A stretch of DNA of 64,000 bases. Source: Phycisphaerae bacterium (GTDB lineage: Bacteria > Planctomycetota > Phycisphaerae > UBA1845 > PWPN01). The stretch covers positions 1 through 64,000 of the forward strand of contig JAAYDF010000244.1 in the NCBI GenBank assembly GCA_012729395.1. Direction: 5' to 3'. This document shows positions 62,763-64,000 of the stretch, piece by piece. Position 1 is the first letter of the stretch. Every line of letters starts with the position of its first letter. Position numbers and translations under genes: made by a program. The notes beneath the pieces were generated by a model, which worked only from the letters and a program-made list of their open reading frames with translations, did no database searches and was not told the origin of the DNA.

Positions 62763-64000
62763 ATGACTCAGGAGAACGAACGTCGTGCGTCGCGTCGCGA
62801 GTTCCTCAGCACCTCGGGCCGCATTGCCGCCGCGTCGGCCCTTGGTCTGGTGGCGGTTCCTGCCGTTCATGCCGCGGAGAACAACACGATCAAAGTTGCT
62901 TTGATTGGCTGCGGCGGGCGTGGTACGGGGGCTGCGATTAACGCTTTGTCGACCCAGAGCGGCCCGACGGAGCTGGTGGCGATGGCGGATGTGTTTCAAC
63001 ATCGTCTTGATGGGAGCCTGAAAGCGCTTGCAGATCGCTTTGGCAGGCAGGTCAATGTGCCCCGAGACCGGCAGTTTATCGGGTTCGACGCTTACAGGAA
63101 GGCAATCGACTGTCTTGACGGCTCGGGAGTGGTTTTGCTTGCCACGCCGCCGGGTTTCAGGCCGTTGCACATTGAGTACGCGGTCGCGCGGAATTGTCAC
63201 GCGTTCCTGGAGAAGGCCCACGCGGTCGACGGCCCCGGGATTCGACGGGTGCTCAAGGCGGGGGAAGAGGCGGGCAGGAAGAACCTGAAGATCGCCGGTG
63301 GATTGATGAGCAGGCACTACTCCCCGCTTGTTGAGGCGATTGCCCGGATTCACGAGGGTCTCATCGGTGATGTCATCACCTGCTGGGCATACCGCGAGCA
63401 TGGCCCGGTTGGTTTCGCGCCGAAGCCGGCCGATTCCGGTGAGATGGCCCATCAGATCCGCAATTTCCACAACTTCAACTGGCTGGGCGGCAGCTTCATT
63501 CTGGATTGGCTGATTCACAATATCGACATCTGCTGCTGGGCGAAGAGCGCGTGGCCGGTTTCGGCTCAAGGGCAGGGTGGTCGGCAGGTGCGTACTGTGC
63601 CGGACCAGATGTTCGACCACTATGCGGTGGAGTATTCATTCGCTGACGGGACGCGGATGTTCGCTCAGGCTCGGCACATGCCGAACTGCTGGGGTTTCTG
63701 GGGCGATGTGATCCATGGGACGAAGGGCAGTGCCGTGCTGGGCGAAGGGATCCCGGATCCGCTGATCTACAAGGGGCACAAACAGACGGAGGCGAACATC
63801 ATCTGGCGTTATGAGCGGGAGAAGGGCGACCCGTACCAGGTCGAGCACGATCGTTTGTTCGAGGCGATCCGGGCGAACAAGGTCTACAGCGAGACGGAGC
63901 GATCGGCATATGCTTCGTTGGCCGGGATCCTCGGGCGAATGGCCGCTGAGTCGGGCCAAGAGGTCACCTGGGAGCAGGCGATGAACTCCGATCTTGTGCT
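62763..64000 (+). CDS. Tat-exported Gfo/Idh/MocA family oxidoreductase (3' end outside window)
   Basis: At least 412 residues, without a stop before the window ends. The N-terminus is a twin-arginine signal (ASRREFLSTSGRIAAASALG). The NAD(P)-binding Rossmann motif is IKVALIGCGGRGTGAAINAL (about 43-62). CHAFLEKAHAVDGPGIRRVL replaces the family EKP with EKA, and GLMSRHYSPL follows. The C-terminal alpha/beta domain contains HNFNWLGGSFILDWLIHNID with the catalytic-region Asp/His. Such exported planctomycete proteins act on sugars or their derivatives; substrate unknown. AAGGAG seven bases upstream supports the ATG. Confidence 0.88.
   Translation, partial: MTQENERRASRREFLSTSGRIAAASALGLVAVPAVHAAENNTIKVALIGCGGRGTGAAINALSTQSGPTELVAMADVFQHRLDGSLKALADRFGRQVNVPRDRQFIGFDAYRKAIDCLDGSGVVLLATPPGFRPLHIEYAVARNCHAFLEKAHAVDGPGIRRVLKAGEEAGRKNLKIAGGLMSRHYSPLVEAIARIHEGLIGDVITCWAYREHGPVGFAPKPADSGEMAHQIRNFHNFNWLGGSFILDWLIHNIDICCWAKSAWPVSAQGQGGRQVRTVPDQMFDHYAVEYSFADGTRMFAQARHMPNCWGFWGDVIHGTKGSAVLGEGIPDPLIYKGHKQTEANIIWRYEREKGDPYQVEHDRLFEAIRANKVYSETERSAYASLAGILGRMAAESGQEVTWEQAMNSDLV

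Noticed and set aside
62373-63620. 415-codon minus-strand frame opposite the Gfo/Idh gene
   Set aside because: Shadow of a plus-strand gene that runs off the window. The plus frame has a Tat signal, Rossmann motif and ribosome-binding site.

Overview
The window looks like a piece of chromosome from an uncultured or little-studied member of the Planctomycetota, probably near the Phycisphaerae. The call rests on the GC-rich sequence, a secreted nuclease ending in calcium-binding and dockerin-like repeats, Tat-exported sugar isomerase and Gfo/Idh/MocA proteins, a GldA/GldF/GldG plus DUF4340 export system, a FlgI-like lipoprotein, a membrane-anchored Ser/Thr kinase, and many short palindromic intergenic repeats of the kind common in this phylum. 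Almost everything is core metabolism and housekeeping. No rRNA, tRNA, CRISPR array, prophage or intact transposase was seen.

Layout. 1-6.4 kb: a dockerin-bearing nuclease/phosphatase, an ECF sigma factor with a putative membrane anti-sigma factor and a PDZ protein, and a Tat/lipoprotein sugar isomerase; the stretch lies between two inverted copies of a ~150-bp palindromic element. 6.7-14 kb: a four-gene Gld-type ABC system. 14-18 kb: acylphosphatase, ribosomal L35-L20, then on the minus strand a glycosyltransferase, truA and a FliA/WhiG-like sigma factor. 18.4-23 kb (minus): kinase, MnmE-like GTPase, coaX, obgE. 23-25 kb: enolase followed by an FtsB/DivIC-like membrane protein. 25.5-30 kb (minus): acyltransferase, FAD oxidoreductase, and an NfnAB-like pair. 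30.2-31.8 kb: a decayed PEP-synthase-like gene. 32-34.5 kb: gdhA divergent from a LysR regulator, with a CRP-type dyad between. 34.5-41 kb: small lipoprotein-like ORF, gmhA-hldE, an NCS1-type permease, a repeat cluster, argG. 41.3-42.6 kb: antitoxin/PIN toxin and two short odd genes. 42.7-47.5 kb (minus): fused aroDE carrying an in-frame palindromic insertion, leuA with its own attenuator, and ribF. 47.7-58 kb: GH-A glycosidase, radical SAM/B12 protein, a 41-residue membrane protein, HemW-like protein, glutamine-amidotransferase-like hydrolase, FlgI-like lipoprotein, MTA phosphorylase, MarR regulator. 58-64 kb: Tyr/Pro-rich exported protein, rpsD, HisN-like phosphatase, DAHP synthase, tatA-like gene, and a truncated Gfo/Idh/MocA protein.

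Functional links. DAHP synthase and the AroD-AroE fusion supply aromatic precursors; LeuA, ArgG and GdhA cover other amino-acid syntheses; NfnAB and GdhA connect redox state with nitrogen assimilation; gmhA-hldE suggests an ADP-heptose-containing outer surface. The least ordinary items are the leuA leader (consensus promoter placed to make a leaderless Leu-rich peptide, antiterminator, terminator), the 98-bp palindrome inside the aroE half of aroDE, the PEP-synthase-like pseudogene, and several families of structured repeats. All identifications come from reading translations and motifs; no database search was run.
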